A stretch of DNA of 64,000 nt from Pseudomonas fluorescens. GTDB lineage: Bacteria > Pseudomonadota > Gammaproteobacteria > Pseudomonadales > Pseudomonadaceae. Positions 1 through 10,599 of the stretch are shown piece by piece; the first letter of the stretch is position 1; the number at the start of each line of letters is the position of its first letter. The notes beneath the pieces were generated by a model. That model made no database searches. It saw nothing but the letters and a program-made list of their open reading frames with translations, and was not told the origin of the DNA. Location: the NCBI RefSeq assembly GCF_902498065.1, contig NZ_CABVIR010000008.1:1-64000 (forward strand), in the 5' to 3' direction. Position numbers and translations under genes: made by a program.

Positions 1-16
1 CGTTAGCGGGAGGCGA

Positions 17-44
17 ATTCTACAGCGTTACTCGCTGCTGTCAA
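17..44 (-). promoter_or_regulatory. rrn-type promoter, proximal (P2)
   Basis: Read on the minus strand there is a perfect -35 TTGACA (39-44), a 16-base spacer and a -10 TAGAAT (17-22), followed by the GC-rich run TCGCCTCCCGC. A consensus -35, a 16-base spacer and a GC discriminator are typical of growth-rate-controlled stable RNA promoters. It points out of the window. With the second promoter at 220-247 and the msr-pssA-ilvCNB order beside it, the most likely target is a 16S-23S-5S operon just off the left edge. The rRNA itself is not visible. Confidence 0.8.
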
Positions 45-219
45 CACCTCTTTTTCTCCGCTTTCGACCGAGAAGATCGAACCGTCAATTGAGCGACAAC
101 ACACTGCTCAACCAACTCCTTCTGGGCTTCGATGACCTGAAGCAACTCGCTGTCGAAAACTGCGTAACTCTTTGTTTACCAAGGAGTTTTTCGTTTCGAC
201 TGCGCCGGAAGTGGGGCGA

Positions 220-247
220 ATTATAGACTTCCAGAATCTGCCGTCAA
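220..247 (-). promoter_or_regulatory. rrn-type promoter, distal (P1)
   Basis: The minus strand carries TTGACG (242-247), a 16-base spacer and TATAAT (220-225), followed by TCGCCCC. It lies about 200 bases upstream of the second promoter with the same design, giving the tandem arrangement usual for rrn operons. The -35 starts only eight bases from the end of msrQ. The leader between the two promoters holds no gene; a short plus-strand reading frame there is not supported. Confidence 0.75.
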
Positions 248-254
248 CACCTAA

Positions 255-875
255 TTACGCTTTTCTTGCAGATGGTGTCTTTTTAGCTATTAAACGCGGA
301 ATTCGACGAGCTACAGGCGGCAGCCGTAACACCAATAGCAGTACGCCTATCGATGCATAGACCGCCCACTCCTTCAAATCAGCACGAACGATCCACAACA
401 TATGCAGCAAACCAAGACCGAGAACCCCATAAGCCATTCGATGCAGCTTCTTCCAGCGAGACCCCAACCGTCGCTGACTGTAGCGATTAGAGGTTATCGC
501 CAACGCCAACAAACAAAGGAACCCCAAAGCACCGACAATAATGTACGGCCGCTTGCGCAACTCGACACCCAGTTGGGACCAATCGAAGCCAAGAATGAAC
601 GCTAAATAGCCACCCGAATGGAGTACCACGTAAGCGAAGCACCACAAACCCAGTTGCCGCCGGACAGCAATCCACCCCACCCAACCGGTGAGTTTCTGCA
701 ACGGCGTCATACTCAACGCAACAAGCAGCAGTACAAGTGTCCCCAACCCCAACCGATCAACCAGCACCTTGCCTGGATCCGGCCCCAGCACGTCCGCCCA
801 TGCTTGATACAACCAAACCAGCGGCCACATCGCCGCTACGATGAAGACACCGATACGCCAGAGCGGATATCGCAT
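255..875 (-). CDS. msrQ: MsrPQ heme-binding membrane subunit
   Basis: MsrQ (YedZ) is the inner-membrane b-heme partner of MsrP. It passes quinone-pool electrons to MsrP for repair of periplasmic methionine sulfoxide. The 206-residue protein is almost entirely hydrophobic with about six helices. It shows the family DPGK motif (33-36), the RRQLGL segment (72-77) and candidate heme-ligand histidines H86, H145 and H158. The start codon overlaps the msrP stop by one base (TGATG), so the two are translationally coupled. Length and motifs fit the family well. Confidence 0.93.
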   Translation of the reverse strand: MRYPLWRIGVFIVAAMWPLVWLYQAWADVLGPDPGKVLVDRLGLGTLVLLLVALSMTPLQKLTGWVGWIAVRRQLGLWCFAYVVLHSGGYLAFILGFDWSQLGVELRKRPYIIVGALGFLCLLALAITSNRYSQRRLGSRWKKLHRMAYGVLGLGLLHMLWIVRADLKEWAVYASIGVLLLVLRLPPVARRIPRLIAKKTPSARKA

Positions 876-1888
876 CAGTAGTTCTTCCGCAGATCGAGCC
901 CTGTATATAGAGAAGCAACTTCGTCCGAGTAGCCGTTGAACATCTGCGTGTCACGCACATTAGGCTTGAACAGTCCGCTCGGCAGCCGTCGCTCCCGAGC
1001 CTGCGTCCAACGCGGATGATCGACTGTCGGGTTCACGTTGGCATAGAAGCCGTACTCGTCCGCAGCGATGCTTTGCCAAGTAGTGGTCGGCTGCTCGCTG
1101 ACCAGACTGATCCGCACAATGGATTTGACGCTTTTGAAGCCGTACTTCCACGGAACGACCAAACGCAGAGGCGCGCCGTTCTGGTTTGGCAATTCGCGCC
1201 CATACATACCCACCGCAAGAATCGCCAATGGGTTCATTGCCTCATCCAGGCGCAACCCTTCTACATAGGGCCAGTCGATCAAGGCAAAACCGGAGCGCTG
1301 CCCCGGCATGGTCTTTGGATCCTGCAGTGTTTCGAAGCGAATAAACTTTGCCTTGGAGGTGGGCTCAACGGCTTTGAGCAGCGCAGAGATGGGAAATCCG
1401 ATCCATGGAATGACCATTGACCAGGCCTCTACACAGCGAAGCCGATAGATACGCTCCTCCAGCTGGTAAGGCTTCATGAAATCTTCCAGCGCATATCGCC
1501 CCGGCTTACCCACCTCCCCGTCCACCACTACGCTCCACGGCTCGGTTTTCAGCGAACCGGCGTTGGCGGCCGGATCCCCCTTATCGGTACCGAACTCATA
1601 AAAGTTGTTGTAGTGAGTCGCATCCTTGAACGGTGTGATCGCTTCATCCTTGACGGTGACCGCCCCCCACTTGGTAGAAGGGAGTTTCTCGGCAAACCAG
1701 GACGGCGCATTGCCCGCCTCGACATCCGCGTATCGCGCGGCATCTTCAGCATTGGACCAACGCGGCAAGCTGCTGACAGCCAGACCGGCAACGACAGCCC
1801 CGAGCACATGACGGCGAGACAGATAGAGGGATTCAGGCGTGACATCCGACTCATTGCAGTCGGACGCTTTGGGGACTTTGATCAGCAT
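875..1888 (-). CDS. msrP: MsrPQ periplasmic molybdoenzyme
   Basis: MsrP (YedY) is the molybdopterin catalytic subunit that reduces methionine sulfoxide in oxidised periplasmic proteins. The 337-residue product has a twin-arginine signal (SRRHVLG, 24-30, then a hydrophobic stretch), so it is exported folded. It carries the sulfite-oxidase-type Mo-cofactor fold with the presumed Mo-ligand cysteine C152 in RLRCVEAW. It is cotranscribed with msrQ directly downstream. Only about 60 bases separate it from the pssA stop, so readthrough from pssA is possible. Confidence 0.93.
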   Translation of the reverse strand: MLIKVPKASDCNESDVTPESLYLSRRHVLGAVVAGLAVSSLPRWSNAEDAARYADVEAGNAPSWFAEKLPSTKWGAVTVKDEAITPFKDATHYNNFYEFGTDKGDPAANAGSLKTEPWSVVVDGEVGKPGRYALEDFMKPYQLEERIYRLRCVEAWSMVIPWIGFPISALLKAVEPTSKAKFIRFETLQDPKTMPGQRSGFALIDWPYVEGLRLDEAMNPLAILAVGMYGRELPNQNGAPLRLVVPWKYGFKSVKSIVRISLVSEQPTTTWQSIAADEYGFYANVNPTVDHPRWTQARERRLPSGLFKPNVRDTQMFNGYSDEVASLYTGLDLRKNY

Positions 1889-1947
1889 GGCAACTCCGCA
1901 GCATTGGAGGACAGATGCACCAATAGACTGCGGAGTATGAGGGAAAT

Positions 1948-2802
1948 TTACGTGCTTTTGTGCCGACGAAGACGTAACAGATATTGAACCGGACCAGACG
2001 CTGCATAGGCGAGGAAAACCAGCAGCAGAATGCGCGGCGGATCACTGAACACGACAGCAAACACCAACACTACAGCAAGAATCGCCACGAAAGGTACACG
2101 ACCCTTCAAGTCCAGCTCCTTGAAGCTGTTGTACTTGATATTGCTGACCATCAGCATGCCGGCAGCCGCGACCATCAGCGCGACCAGGAACGACATCTTG
2201 GAACCCTGAATACCGTAATCGCTGAATGCCCAGACAATACCCGCAACCACACCCGCCGCAGCCGGACTGGCCAGACCGATGAAGTAGCGTTTGTCCGCAG
2301 TACCTACCTGAGTATTGAAGCGCGCCAGACGCAACGCAGCGCCAGCGACATAAATGAACGCGACCATCCAGCCGACCTTGCCCATATCGCCCAAGGCCCA
2401 GCCAAAGGCCAACAGTGCCGGCGCGACACCGAAGGCGACCATATCGGACAGCGAGTCGTACTCGGCGCCGAAGGCGCTTTGGGTGTTGGTCATACGGGCA
2501 ACGCGGCCATCGAGACCGTCGAGCACCATCGCGACAAAAATGGCGATCGCGGCAAAGGCAAAATACTTGCTCGCGCCAATCGCATCACCGGCACTCAAGG
2601 CGCTCTGGGCACTCATCGAGTTGATGATGGAATAGAACCCTGCAAACAGGTTCGCAGTGGTAAACAGATTCGGCAGAAGATAGATACCACGATGCCGGAC
2701 TTTACGACCTTCAGCGTCATGCCCTTCTTCGATGTGCTCATCGATGGGCAGCAGGCTTTCGGCGTCAGAAGCCTGGTTTGGCTCTTCGGGACGTTCGCTC
2801 AT
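1948..2802 (-). CDS. pssA: CDP-diacylglycerol-serine O-phosphatidyltransferase
   Basis: PssA makes phosphatidylserine from CDP-diacylglycerol and serine, the first committed step to phosphatidylethanolamine. It is the polytopic type II enzyme. The CDP-alcohol phosphatidyltransferase signature is complete: DGLDGRVAR, then G and a D-x3-D pair (about residues 97-122, counted from the upstream ATG). A charged 40-residue cytosolic N-terminus precedes the membrane part. I chose the ATG at 2802 because AAGG lies eight bases upstream of it; another in-frame ATG at 2808 is only two bases from that site. The gene follows ilvC, from which a terminator separates it. Confidence 0.93.
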   Translation of the reverse strand: MSERPEEPNQASDAESLLPIDEHIEEGHDAEGRKVRHRGIYLLPNLFTTANLFAGFYSIINSMSAQSALSAGDAIGASKYFAFAAIAIFVAMVLDGLDGRVARMTNTQSAFGAEYDSLSDMVAFGVAPALLAFGWALGDMGKVGWMVAFIYVAGAALRLARFNTQVGTADKRYFIGLASPAAAGVVAGIVWAFSDYGIQGSKMSFLVALMVAAAGMLMVSNIKYNSFKELDLKGRVPFVAILAVVLVFAVVFSDPPRILLLVFLAYAASGPVQYLLRLRRHKST

Positions 2803-2904
2803 GGACATTACCTTGCAACGGGGTGGAAAGTTTCGACAGGTGTCTGGGACGACGGTTCGGCCACAAACGATGCAGCTTTATACCAGAACCGGCCTCCCAA
2901 ACGA

Positions 2905-2929
2905 AAAAACGCGGCCTAGGCCGCGTTTT
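2905..2929 (-). terminator. intrinsic terminator of ilvC
   Basis: An uninterrupted GC-rich inverted repeat (ACGCGGCC/GGCCGCGT) is followed on the minus strand by six T residues, just after the ilvC stop. It ends the ilvBNC transcript. Confidence 0.85.
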
Positions 2930-2946
2930 CCGTACAAGTGCGCGAC

Positions 2947-3972
<1,026 letters not shown>

Positions 3973-4011
3973 CTATATATCCAGGCCGTTCAGGCCGTTC
4001 GCTAATTTGGT

Positions 4012-4503
4012 TTAGATGCTGAGTACTTTGTCGCCGCGAGCAATACCGGTTACGCCGCTGCGGACGGTTTCCAGGATCGAGGCGGTGCCGATGGACTGAA
4101 TGAAGCTGTCGAGCTTGTCGCTGGTACCGGTCAATTGAACGGTATACACGCTAGCGCTGACATCAACGATCTGCCCACGGTAAATATCGGTGGTGCGCTT
4201 GATCTCGGCGCGCTGGGCGCCGGTGGCCTTGACCTTGACCAGCATCAGTTCGCGCTCGATGTGAGCACTTTCCGACAGGTCGACCAGCTTGACCACTTCG
4301 ATCAGCTTGTTCAGGTTTTTGGTGATCTGCTCGATGACCTCATCGTGGCCAACGGTGGTCAGCGTCAGACGCGACAACGTCGGGTCTTCGGTTGGCGCCA
4401 CGGTCAGGCTTTCGATGTTGTAGTTGCGCTGCGAGAACAGGCCGACTACACGAGACAGAGCGCCAGGTTCGTTTTCCAGAAGCAAGGAAATAATGTGCCG
4501 CAT
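4012..4503 (-). CDS. ilvN: acetolactate synthase small (regulatory) subunit
   Basis: This 163-residue protein is the regulatory subunit of acetohydroxyacid synthase; it gives the enzyme full activity and valine feedback inhibition. It opens with the ACT domain typical of IlvH/IlvN (MRHIISLLLENEPGALSR), followed by the conserved C-terminal half. A longer reading frame starts at 4533 inside ilvB, but the ATG at 4503 matches the family N-terminus and lies two bases after the ilvB stop, implying tight coupling. The symbol ilvH is also used for this gene in Pseudomonas. Confidence 0.97.
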   Translation of the reverse strand: MRHIISLLLENEPGALSRVVGLFSQRNYNIESLTVAPTEDPTLSRLTLTTVGHDEVIEQITKNLNKLIEVVKLVDLSESAHIERELMLVKVKATGAQRAEIKRTTDIYRGQIVDVSASVYTVQLTGTSDKLDSFIQSIGTASILETVRSGVTGIARGDKVLSI

Positions 4504-4505
4504 GA

Positions 4506-6239
4506 TTAAGTACGCTCCGTCTTGCTCAGCCACATATCTCGCATCGAGCCGTCTTTGATCTGCATCGGGTAGACGTGCTCGCTGGTGTCGACCGAAATAT
4601 CGATGATCACCAGGCGATCTTTCATGGCGAACGCCTCTTCCATCTTCGACTTCAAATCTTTCGATTCGGTGATGCGCACGCCAACGTGACCATAGGCCTC
4701 TGCCAGCTTCACGAAGTCAGGCAGCGACTCCATGTAAGAGTGCGAGTGACGGCTGCCGTAGCTCATGTCTTGCCATTGGCGAACCATACCCAGAACGCCG
4801 TTGTTCAGGATGACGATTTTGACCGGCAAGCCATATTGCAGACAGGTGGACAGTTCCTGAATGTTCATCTGGATACTGCCCTCGCCCGTTACGCAGGCGA
4901 CGTCGGCGTCCGGAAAGCTCAACTTGATGCCCATGGCCGCCGGAAAACCGAAGCCCATGGTGCCCAGGCCACCGGAGTTGATCCAGCGGTTTGGCTTGTT
5001 GAACTTGTAGTACTGCGCCGCGAACATTTGGTGCTGCCCCACATCGGAGGCAACAAAGGCATCGCCCTTGGTGACTTCGCACAGGGTTTCGATCACGGCC
5101 TGCGGCTTGATGACGCTGCCGTCGCCCTTGTCGTACGGGAACAGGCCGCGATCACCGCGCCATTCATCAACTTGCTTCCACCAGCTGGCAACAGACTCCT
5201 TGTTCGGGGTCTCGCCGATCTCCTTGAGGATCGCGACCATTTCGGTCAGGACGCTCTCGACCGGACCAACGATCGGCACGTCGGCCTTGATGGTCTTGGA
5301 GATCGAAGCCGGGTCGATGTCGATGTGGATGATCTTCGCATTCGGGCAGAACTTCGACGGACCGTTGATGACACGATCGTCGAAGCGTGCGCCGACTGCG
5401 ATGATCACGTCAGCATGGTGCATCGCCAGGTTTGCGGTGTAGCTGCCGTGCATGCCGAGCATGCCGATGAACTGACGGTCGGTGCCAGGGTAGGCACCCA
5501 GGCCCATCAGGGTATTGGTCACTGGCAGGTTGAGCATCTTCGCCAACTCGGTCAGCGGCGCGGAGCCACCACCGAGAATCACGCCGCCGCCCGCATACAT
5601 CACAGGGCGTTTGGCCGCAAGGAGCATCTCGGCTGCCTTGCGGATTTGTCCGGAGTGACCGCGAACGGCCGGACTGTAGGAACGCAGCTTGGCTTTTTTC
5701 GGGAAGATGTATTCGAACTTCTCGGCCGGGTTGGTCATGTCTTTCGGGATATCGACAACGACCGGACCAGGACGACCGGATTGCGCCAGGTAGAACGCTT
5801 TCTTCATGACTTCCGGGATTTCCGACGCGTGCTTGATCATGAAGCTGTGCTTCACGATCGGCCGGGAGATACCGATCATGTCGGTTTCCTGGAACGCATC
5901 GGTGCCAACCATGGTGCTCGGCACCTGGCCGGAAATGACCACCATCGGAATGGAGTCCATGTAGGCCGTGGCAATACCGGTGATGGCGTTGGTTGCGCCC
6001 GGGCCGGAGGTCACCAGTACCACACCGGCTTTACCGGTGGCACGAGCATAGCCGTCAGCCATATGGGTCGCAGCCTGTTCGTGACGAACCAGGATGTGGG
6101 TCACTTCCGGTTCTTTGAACAGGGCATCGTAAACATGAAGAAGAGCACCACCCGGGTACCCGTAGATGTACTTGACGCCTTCGTCACGCAAAAAGCGGAC
6201 GAGCATCTCACCGCCAGATAAAAGCTCCACGTTGTTCAC
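4506..6239 (-). CDS. ilvB: acetolactate synthase large (catalytic) subunit
   Basis: This is the ThDP-dependent catalytic subunit that condenses pyruvate with pyruvate or 2-oxobutyrate. The 577-residue chain has three thiamine-enzyme domains. The N-terminal domain holds the catalytic glutamate in [18 protein letters not shown], the central domain follows, and the C-terminal ThDP-binding motif begins GEGSIQMN and ends NNG. It is the first gene of ilvBNC and is preceded by a leader of several hundred bases. The symbol ilvI is equally used for this gene. Confidence 0.97.
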   Translation of the reverse strand: MNNVELLSGGEMLVRFLRDEGVKYIYGYPGGALLHVYDALFKEPEVTHILVRHEQAATHMADGYARATGKAGVVLVTSGPGATNAITGIATAYMDSIPMVVISGQVPSTMVGTDAFQETDMIGISRPIVKHSFMIKHASEIPEVMKKAFYLAQSGRPGPVVVDIPKDMTNPAEKFEYIFPKKAKLRSYSPAVRGHSGQIRKAAEMLLAAKRPVMYAGGGVILGGGSAPLTELAKMLNLPVTNTLMGLGAYPGTDRQFIGMLGMHGSYTANLAMHHADVIIAVGARFDDRVINGPSKFCPNAKIIHIDIDPASISKTIKADVPIVGPVESVLTEMVAILKEIGETPNKESVASWWKQVDEWRGDRGLFPYDKGDGSVIKPQAVIETLCEVTKGDAFVASDVGQHQMFAAQYYKFNKPNRWINSGGLGTMGFGFPAAMGIKLSFPDADVACVTGEGSIQMNIQELSTCLQYGLPVKIVILNNGVLGMVRQWQDMSYGSRHSHSYMESLPDFVKLAEAYGHVGVRITESKDLKSKMEEAFAMKDRLVIIDISVDTSEHVYPMQIKDGSMRDMWLSKTERT

Positions 6240-6630
6240 CTCTAAAACGCCAGAATACCGCCCACATACACGAGGACGGGTCTTAATAGGTTTACTTCTC
6301 AGCAGAGCATGAGCGACGGTGGTCGCCGACTACGTCAGCACTGACTGAGCAAGTATTGGGATCGTCCCAAGTGTTGCGGGCCTTTCCCACCCAGCGCGAG
6401 GTAACGCGTTGCGGGTGTAACAGGTCGGCGCGGATGTGCGCCTCATGATCTGCTGAGTGGGTCTGCTTCTGGCAGTCCCTCTACAGCGGACTTTGGATTC
6501 TTCTGTTTCGTCCCCTGCAAGTCAAGTCGTCAATGTGCTTTATTGAAGTAAGCACATGAGAAAGCAAGAAAAAACCGCTAAACAGCAACTGTGTTAGCTT
6601 CAATTGCGCAACCCAATACAAGGAAATGGC
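6240..6630 (-). promoter_or_regulatory. long upstream leader of the ilvBNC operon
   Basis: About 390 bases separate ilvB from the divergent DUF4124 gene. On the minus strand a possible promoter is TTGACT, 17 bases, AAGAAT (around 6500-6530), which would give a leader of roughly 250 bases. The leader contains hairpin-forming segments (for example TTGGGA-TCG-TCCCAA at 6356-6370) and one short reading frame (listed separately). I see no T-box, no run of Ile/Val/Leu codons and no clear attenuator, so the control mode is unknown. Confidence 0.35.
6330..6446 (-). other. short upstream ORF in the ilvB leader
   Basis: A 38-codon frame runs from ATG at 6446 to TAG at 6330, ending about 90 bases before ilvB. 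The predicted peptide starts MRRTSAPTCYTRN and ends ILAQSVLT. It is not rich in branched-chain residues, and no good Shine-Dalgarno precedes it. It is recorded only because it lies fully inside the presumed leader of an amino acid operon. Confidence 0.15.
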
Positions 6631-7053
6631 ATGCGAACGTTTTTCCTGACCGCCAGCCTGCTGATTGGCACCAGCCCTTTGTGCATGGCCGCTCAGATTT
6701 ACACATGGGTCGATGAACAAGGCGTTACCCACTTCGATGCGCAACCGCCCCAGGGCCGGGAAGCCACGACCGTGGTCACGCCCTCCTCCTCTGCGAGCAA
6801 GCCGTCTACGCTGCCGCGCAGTAACGCCATTGGCGATCAACAGGCCATCGATAAATCGGTGAAAAAACAGGTCGCCGAGCAGCAAGCCCAGCTCAAGGTA
6901 TTCTGCGAGCAGGCCCGAACCAACCTGGCTCAACTGCAGAACAATCCGCGGATACGGGAGGACGTCGACGGTGAGATGCGCCGCCTGACCGACGAGCAAC
7001 GTCAGGAGCGCATCACCGAAGCACAGCGACAGATCACAGAGAACTGCCAGTAG
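6631..7053 (+). CDS. DUF4124 domain-containing periplasmic protein
   Basis: This 140-residue protein is predicted to be secreted. It has a Sec signal peptide (MRTFFLTASLLIG...CMAA), then a DUF4124 segment (QIYTWVDEQGVTHFDAQPP), then a glutamine- and charge-rich helical tail that may form a coiled coil. DUF4124 proteins are common in gamma-proteobacterial envelopes and their function is not established. The ATG at 6631 has AAGGAA just upstream and begins the signal peptide; a TTG 27 bases earlier is unlikely. It is a single-gene unit divergent from ilvB. Confidence 0.85.
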   Translation: MRTFFLTASLLIGTSPLCMAAQIYTWVDEQGVTHFDAQPPQGREATTVVTPSSSASKPSTLPRSNAIGDQQAIDKSVKKQVAEQQAQLKVFCEQARTNLAQLQNNPRIREDVDGEMRRLTDEQRQERITEAQRQITENCQ

Positions 7054-7071
7054 GCACCTGCATGATCGAGG

Positions 7072-7410
7072 TCAGCGGGAGGCGGTGATCAGCAGATCAA
7101 ACTCTTTGAGCAGCACCTGCAACTGCCGATCCTTGCCCTGGACATTGCGGGCGGCGAAGACCATTTCGGCCATCTCCTGAATGCCCGAGGCATTGGGCAG
7201 CGGCAAATCCTGTTCGAGGATTACTTTCATGCGTGGCAGGAAGATCCATTGCAGCCACTGCTCGAAATCCAGCGTATCGACCGAGAACGGCTCGACGCTG
7301 GACAGCGCTTCAACCGATGGTGAGACATCGTCCCACCATCCCTGAACCCGCAGTTCGCGCTCGATCAACAGCAACTGCTCGGCGATTTTCGGAAATCGTG
7401 CGTCCATCAC
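7072..7410 (-). CDS. yqcC: YqcC family protein
   Basis: This is a 112-residue soluble protein of the YqcC family (MMDARFPKIAEQLLLIEREL...). It is mainly alpha-helical with the conserved FSVDTLDFEQWLQWIFLPRM segment. Function is not established; in enterobacteria the gene sits next to the tRNA pseudouridine synthase truC, which is absent here. Its start overlaps the stop of the upstream TPR lipoprotein gene by four bases (ATGA), so the two form a coupled pair. Confidence 0.85.
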   Translation of the reverse strand: MMDARFPKIAEQLLLIERELRVQGWWDDVSPSVEALSSVEPFSVDTLDFEQWLQWIFLPRMKVILEQDLPLPNASGIQEMAEMVFAARNVQGKDRQLQVLLKEFDLLITASR

Positions 7411-8141
7411 AGCGAAACCTTGGCCTTCTGACGGGCCAGTGAAGCGCCAGCGGAATCACCCTGTTTCTCACGTGCCTGAGCGATCAATTCCCACAGACTG
7501 GCCTGAAGTGCCGGACGTCCATTGGCGAGGGTCAGACCACGACGAGCGAACTGCTCGGCTTGTGCTGCATCACCTTGGGCCATGCGCACCTGCGCAAGAC
7601 GATAAAGCACTTGCGGCTCACGCGGCGCAACCCGTTGGGCACGCTCCAGACTGGAAGACGCACCGTTGAGGTCACCGCCAGCCTGTTGCTGCTGAGCAGT
7701 GGTCAGCAGCGCCAATACCGGACCGTCCAGTTGCTCATCGGCTGACAAACCACCGGCGCTCGACGAAGGAATCCCGCTCGGCGTCGATGGCATGCTGTAG
7801 CTGCCCTGGTTGACCGGTGCCGACTGGACTGGCGAAGTGTCGATCGGACTCGAAGTCATCGGGCCAGGTGTAATCGGCGAAGTGCTGATCGGTGCCGATG
7901 CGACTGCTCCGCCACCCGGTACCATCACCACGACGCCGGTGTCACCTTGCGGAATCGCCTGGGTCTGGGATTGCACAGGACGTTTAACCGTCGTCTGACG
8001 ATAACCACCGTTTGCCGAAATTCGCTCACTGTTGGAAACGGCGCTGCCTGAATCCACAACCGGAATCGAACCGCGTTGTACGCTGGAGCAACCGCTGAGC
8101 AAAGCCACGGCGGTAATTGCTGGAATCAACCACTTGTTCAC
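7407..8141 (-). CDS. TPR-type lipoprotein
   Basis: This 244-residue protein has a lipoprotein signal with lipobox LLSGC (C18). A low-complexity Ser/Pro/Thr linker follows (about 80-125). The alanine-rich helical C-terminus (about 130-240) resembles TPR units ('VLYRLAQVRMAQGDAAQAEQFARRGL'). It lies 16 bases downstream of the PBP1b gene on the same strand. A lipoprotein beside PBP1b suggests an envelope role, by analogy with LpoB/LpoP-type activators; Pseudomonas LpoP is a TPR lipoprotein encoded next to its PBP1b. I consider LpoP identity likely but not proven. Confidence 0.85.
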   Translation of the reverse strand: MNKWLIPAITAVALLSGCSSVQRGSIPVVDSGSAVSNSERISANGGYRQTTVKRPVQSQTQAIPQGDTGVVVMVPGGGAVASAPISTSPITPGPMTSSPIDTSPVQSAPVNQGSYSMPSTPSGIPSSSAGGLSADEQLDGPVLALLTTAQQQQAGGDLNGASSSLERAQRVAPREPQVLYRLAQVRMAQGDAAQAEQFARRGLTLANGRPALQASLWELIAQAREKQGDSAGASLARQKAKVSL

Positions 8142-8157
8142 TTGAAACCCTCTTTGC

Positions 8158-10482
8158 TTAATTCATCCAGCCCTTGACCCAATCCATCACCGTTTCGCCG
8201 GAAGCAGGGCTATCGCCACCGCAAGCGGCGCCGGGAGGCGGTTCGCTGCCGCGAATATACGGCATCTGCACCGCGCCTGGGCAGTTGGCATCAGAGCCTT
8301 GCCCGGTACGCGAGTCGACCCACGCCTGAACAATGTTGTCCGGTTGCGGCATGTCCAGCGGCAATGGATCGGCCTTGCGCATGAAACTCGTCCAGACCTG
8401 CAACGCACCGGTGGCACCGGTGAACGGAGTCTTGCCGTTATCGTCGCGCCCCAACCAGACCACCGCCAGCAAATCCTGACTGAAACCGGCGAACCAGCTG
8501 TCTCTCGAATCGTTACTGGTACCGGTCTTGCCGGCCAGGGTCAGGGTTTTCGGCAACACGTTGTAAACCGAACTGCCGGTGCCTTCGCGCATGACCCGTT
8601 GCATGGCGCTCTGGATCAGGTAAATGGAAGCCGGGTCGAAACGCTGCTGAATCTGGAACGGATAACGCTTGAGCGGTTCGCCTTCGGCCGTCAGTACGCT
8701 ACGGATCCCGCGCATCGGCGTATTGAATCCACCGTTGGCGAGTGTCTGGTACATGGTCGCCACTTCGATCGGGGTCATGCCGCCAGCGCCCAGCAGCATC
8801 GACGGGAATGCCGGAAACTCACGACTCACACCCAGGCGAGCCACCGTCTTCAAGACATTCGGCACGCCCACCGCCAACCCGAGACGCGCAGTCGACAAGT
8901 TGTAGGAATGTGCCAGGCCTTGATAAAGGAAAACCGTGCCATGGGAGCGGCGATCATAGTTCTGCGGTTTCCAGACCTGACCGTCCGCGCCTTTGACCGA
9001 GAAGGATTCGTCCGACAGCCAACTGGTCAATGTGTACTGGCTTGGCTTCTCCAGGGCTGTCAGATAAACCGCCGGTTTGATCAACGAACCGATCGGCCGG
9101 ACAGCATCCAGCGCCCGATTGAAACCGGCGAAGCTCGCCTGACGACTGCCAATCATGGCCTGGACTTCGCCGGTTTCCGGGTTGGTCACGACCATCGCCG
9201 CTTCAACGTCATCGGAGCCTTTGCGCCCGGACAAGCGCTTGAACGTATCGTTGACCGACGCTTCGGCTTTCATCTGCAAAATAGGATCGAAACTGGTGAA
9301 GATCCGCAGACCTTCTTCGGTCAAGTCTTCATCGCGATAGTCTTCACGCAGCTGACGTTTAACCAGATCGATAAAACCGGGGAACGAACTGTCGGCCAGT
9401 TTGCCGCGCGTCGTCACGCCCAACGGCATTTTCTTCGCCGCAGCGACCTGTTCGGCGGTGGCGACGCCTTGCTGCTCAAGTACGTCGAGCACCAGGTTGC
9501 GCCGCTCGAGCGCCCGCTCCGGATTGCGACGCGGGTTGTAATAGGACGGCCCCTTGACCATGCCCACCAGCATCGCGACTTGATGCAGTTTCAGTTCGGA
9601 CAACGGTTGCCCGAAGAAGAACTGACTGGCGAGGCCGAAACCGTGCACCGCGCGCTGGCCATCCTGACCGACGAACACTTCATTGAGGTAAGCCTCAAGA
9701 ATTTCCCGCTTGTCGTAATGCAGCTCAAGCAGCATCGCCATCATGGCTTCGGTGAGTTTGCGGGTCAGGCTGCGTTCGCTGGTCAGGTAGAAGTTCTTGA
9801 CCAACTGTTGCGTCAGGGTACTGCCGCCCTGGGTCATCTTGCCGCCAGAGGTGTTGACCCAAATGGCGCGGGCAATCGACTTCGGCGACACGCCCCAGTG
9901 GCTATAGAAGTCCCGATCCTCCACGGCGACCAGGGTTTCCAGCAGATACGGCGGCACCTGATCGATCTTGATCAGAATGCGGTCTTCGAGATTCTTCGGA
10001 TAAATCCCGCCGATCAGCAGCGGCTCCAGCCGTACCACAGAAAGCTTCGAACCATTGGTCGCGGAGAGTTCGCCTACGTAGTCGCCAGAGAATCGCACGC
10101 GCACGGGCTGTGCTTTCTCCAGGCCTTCATAGAACTGGAAACCACGGGTATTCAAGTCGACAGTGTTGCCGTTGACCGCCGCGGCGCCGGGGCCGTTGCT
10201 CACGCTTTCGCGGCGATAGCCCAAGGCGTCGAGTTCGGTGAGGAAGTCATCCTTGCTCAGCTTCTGGCCGGTGAACAGCTCCAGCGGGCGCGCATACACC
10301 TTGGCCGGGATGGTCCAGCGCTTGCCGGAGAACTTCTCCTGGACAATAGCGTCGAGGTAAACCGCGAATCCGGCGAGCACCACGAGGCCGACCAGACTGA
10401 GTTTAAGGGCCCAGCCCAGCCAAGGGCTCAGGCCCCTGGAAGGTGGTTTTTTGGGGGTACGGGGGGATCGAGTACGAGTCAT
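8158..10482 (-). CDS. mrcB: penicillin-binding protein 1B
   Basis: This bifunctional class A PBP polymerises and crosslinks peptidoglycan. The 774-residue chain has a short basic cytoplasmic tail, one membrane anchor (about 25-45), a UB2H-like region and a GT51 transglycosylase domain with the catalytic VEDRDFYSHWG motif. The transpeptidase domain shows all three signatures: SLIK (catalytic serine), SYN and KTGT. The order matches PBP1b rather than PBP1a. The downstream TPR lipoprotein is its probable regulator. Confidence 0.96.
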   Translation of the reverse strand: MTRTRSPRTPKKPPSRGLSPWLGWALKLSLVGLVVLAGFAVYLDAIVQEKFSGKRWTIPAKVYARPLELFTGQKLSKDDFLTELDALGYRRESVSNGPGAAAVNGNTVDLNTRGFQFYEGLEKAQPVRVRFSGDYVGELSATNGSKLSVVRLEPLLIGGIYPKNLEDRILIKIDQVPPYLLETLVAVEDRDFYSHWGVSPKSIARAIWVNTSGGKMTQGGSTLTQQLVKNFYLTSERSLTRKLTEAMMAMLLELHYDKREILEAYLNEVFVGQDGQRAVHGFGLASQFFFGQPLSELKLHQVAMLVGMVKGPSYYNPRRNPERALERRNLVLDVLEQQGVATAEQVAAAKKMPLGVTTRGKLADSSFPGFIDLVKRQLREDYRDEDLTEEGLRIFTSFDPILQMKAEASVNDTFKRLSGRKGSDDVEAAMVVTNPETGEVQAMIGSRQASFAGFNRALDAVRPIGSLIKPAVYLTALEKPSQYTLTSWLSDESFSVKGADGQVWKPQNYDRRSHGTVFLYQGLAHSYNLSTARLGLAVGVPNVLKTVARLGVSREFPAFPSMLLGAGGMTPIEVATMYQTLANGGFNTPMRGIRSVLTAEGEPLKRYPFQIQQRFDPASIYLIQSAMQRVMREGTGSSVYNVLPKTLTLAGKTGTSNDSRDSWFAGFSQDLLAVVWLGRDDNGKTPFTGATGALQVWTSFMRKADPLPLDMPQPDNIVQAWVDSRTGQGSDANCPGAVQMPYIRGSEPPPGAACGGDSPASGETVMDWVKGWMN

Positions 10483-10599
10483 GGCGCCGGATTATACGCA
10501 CTTTATTCATACTCAACAGGAGCCCTCCGAGGTTTGCGTCGGGCGGACTTGCGGCCATAATGACGGCCGTGAATTTTCTCAGACTCTGAAGGAACACCT

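Noticed and set aside
172-360. 62-codon plus-strand frame at the left end
   Set aside because: It spans the distal rrn-type promoter and the msrQ 3' end and shows no ribosome site or family match.
4575-6221. 548-codon plus-strand frame
   Set aside because: It is a mirror of ilvB; the minus-strand protein is a clear acetolactate synthase.
6240-6600. T-box or classical Ile/Val/Leu attenuator before ilvB
   Set aside because: No T-box sequence and no branched-chain codon run in any short frame.
8299-10560. 753-codon plus-strand frame
   Set aside because: It is antisense to mrcB, has no recognisable domain and follows the codon phase of the GC-rich gene below it.
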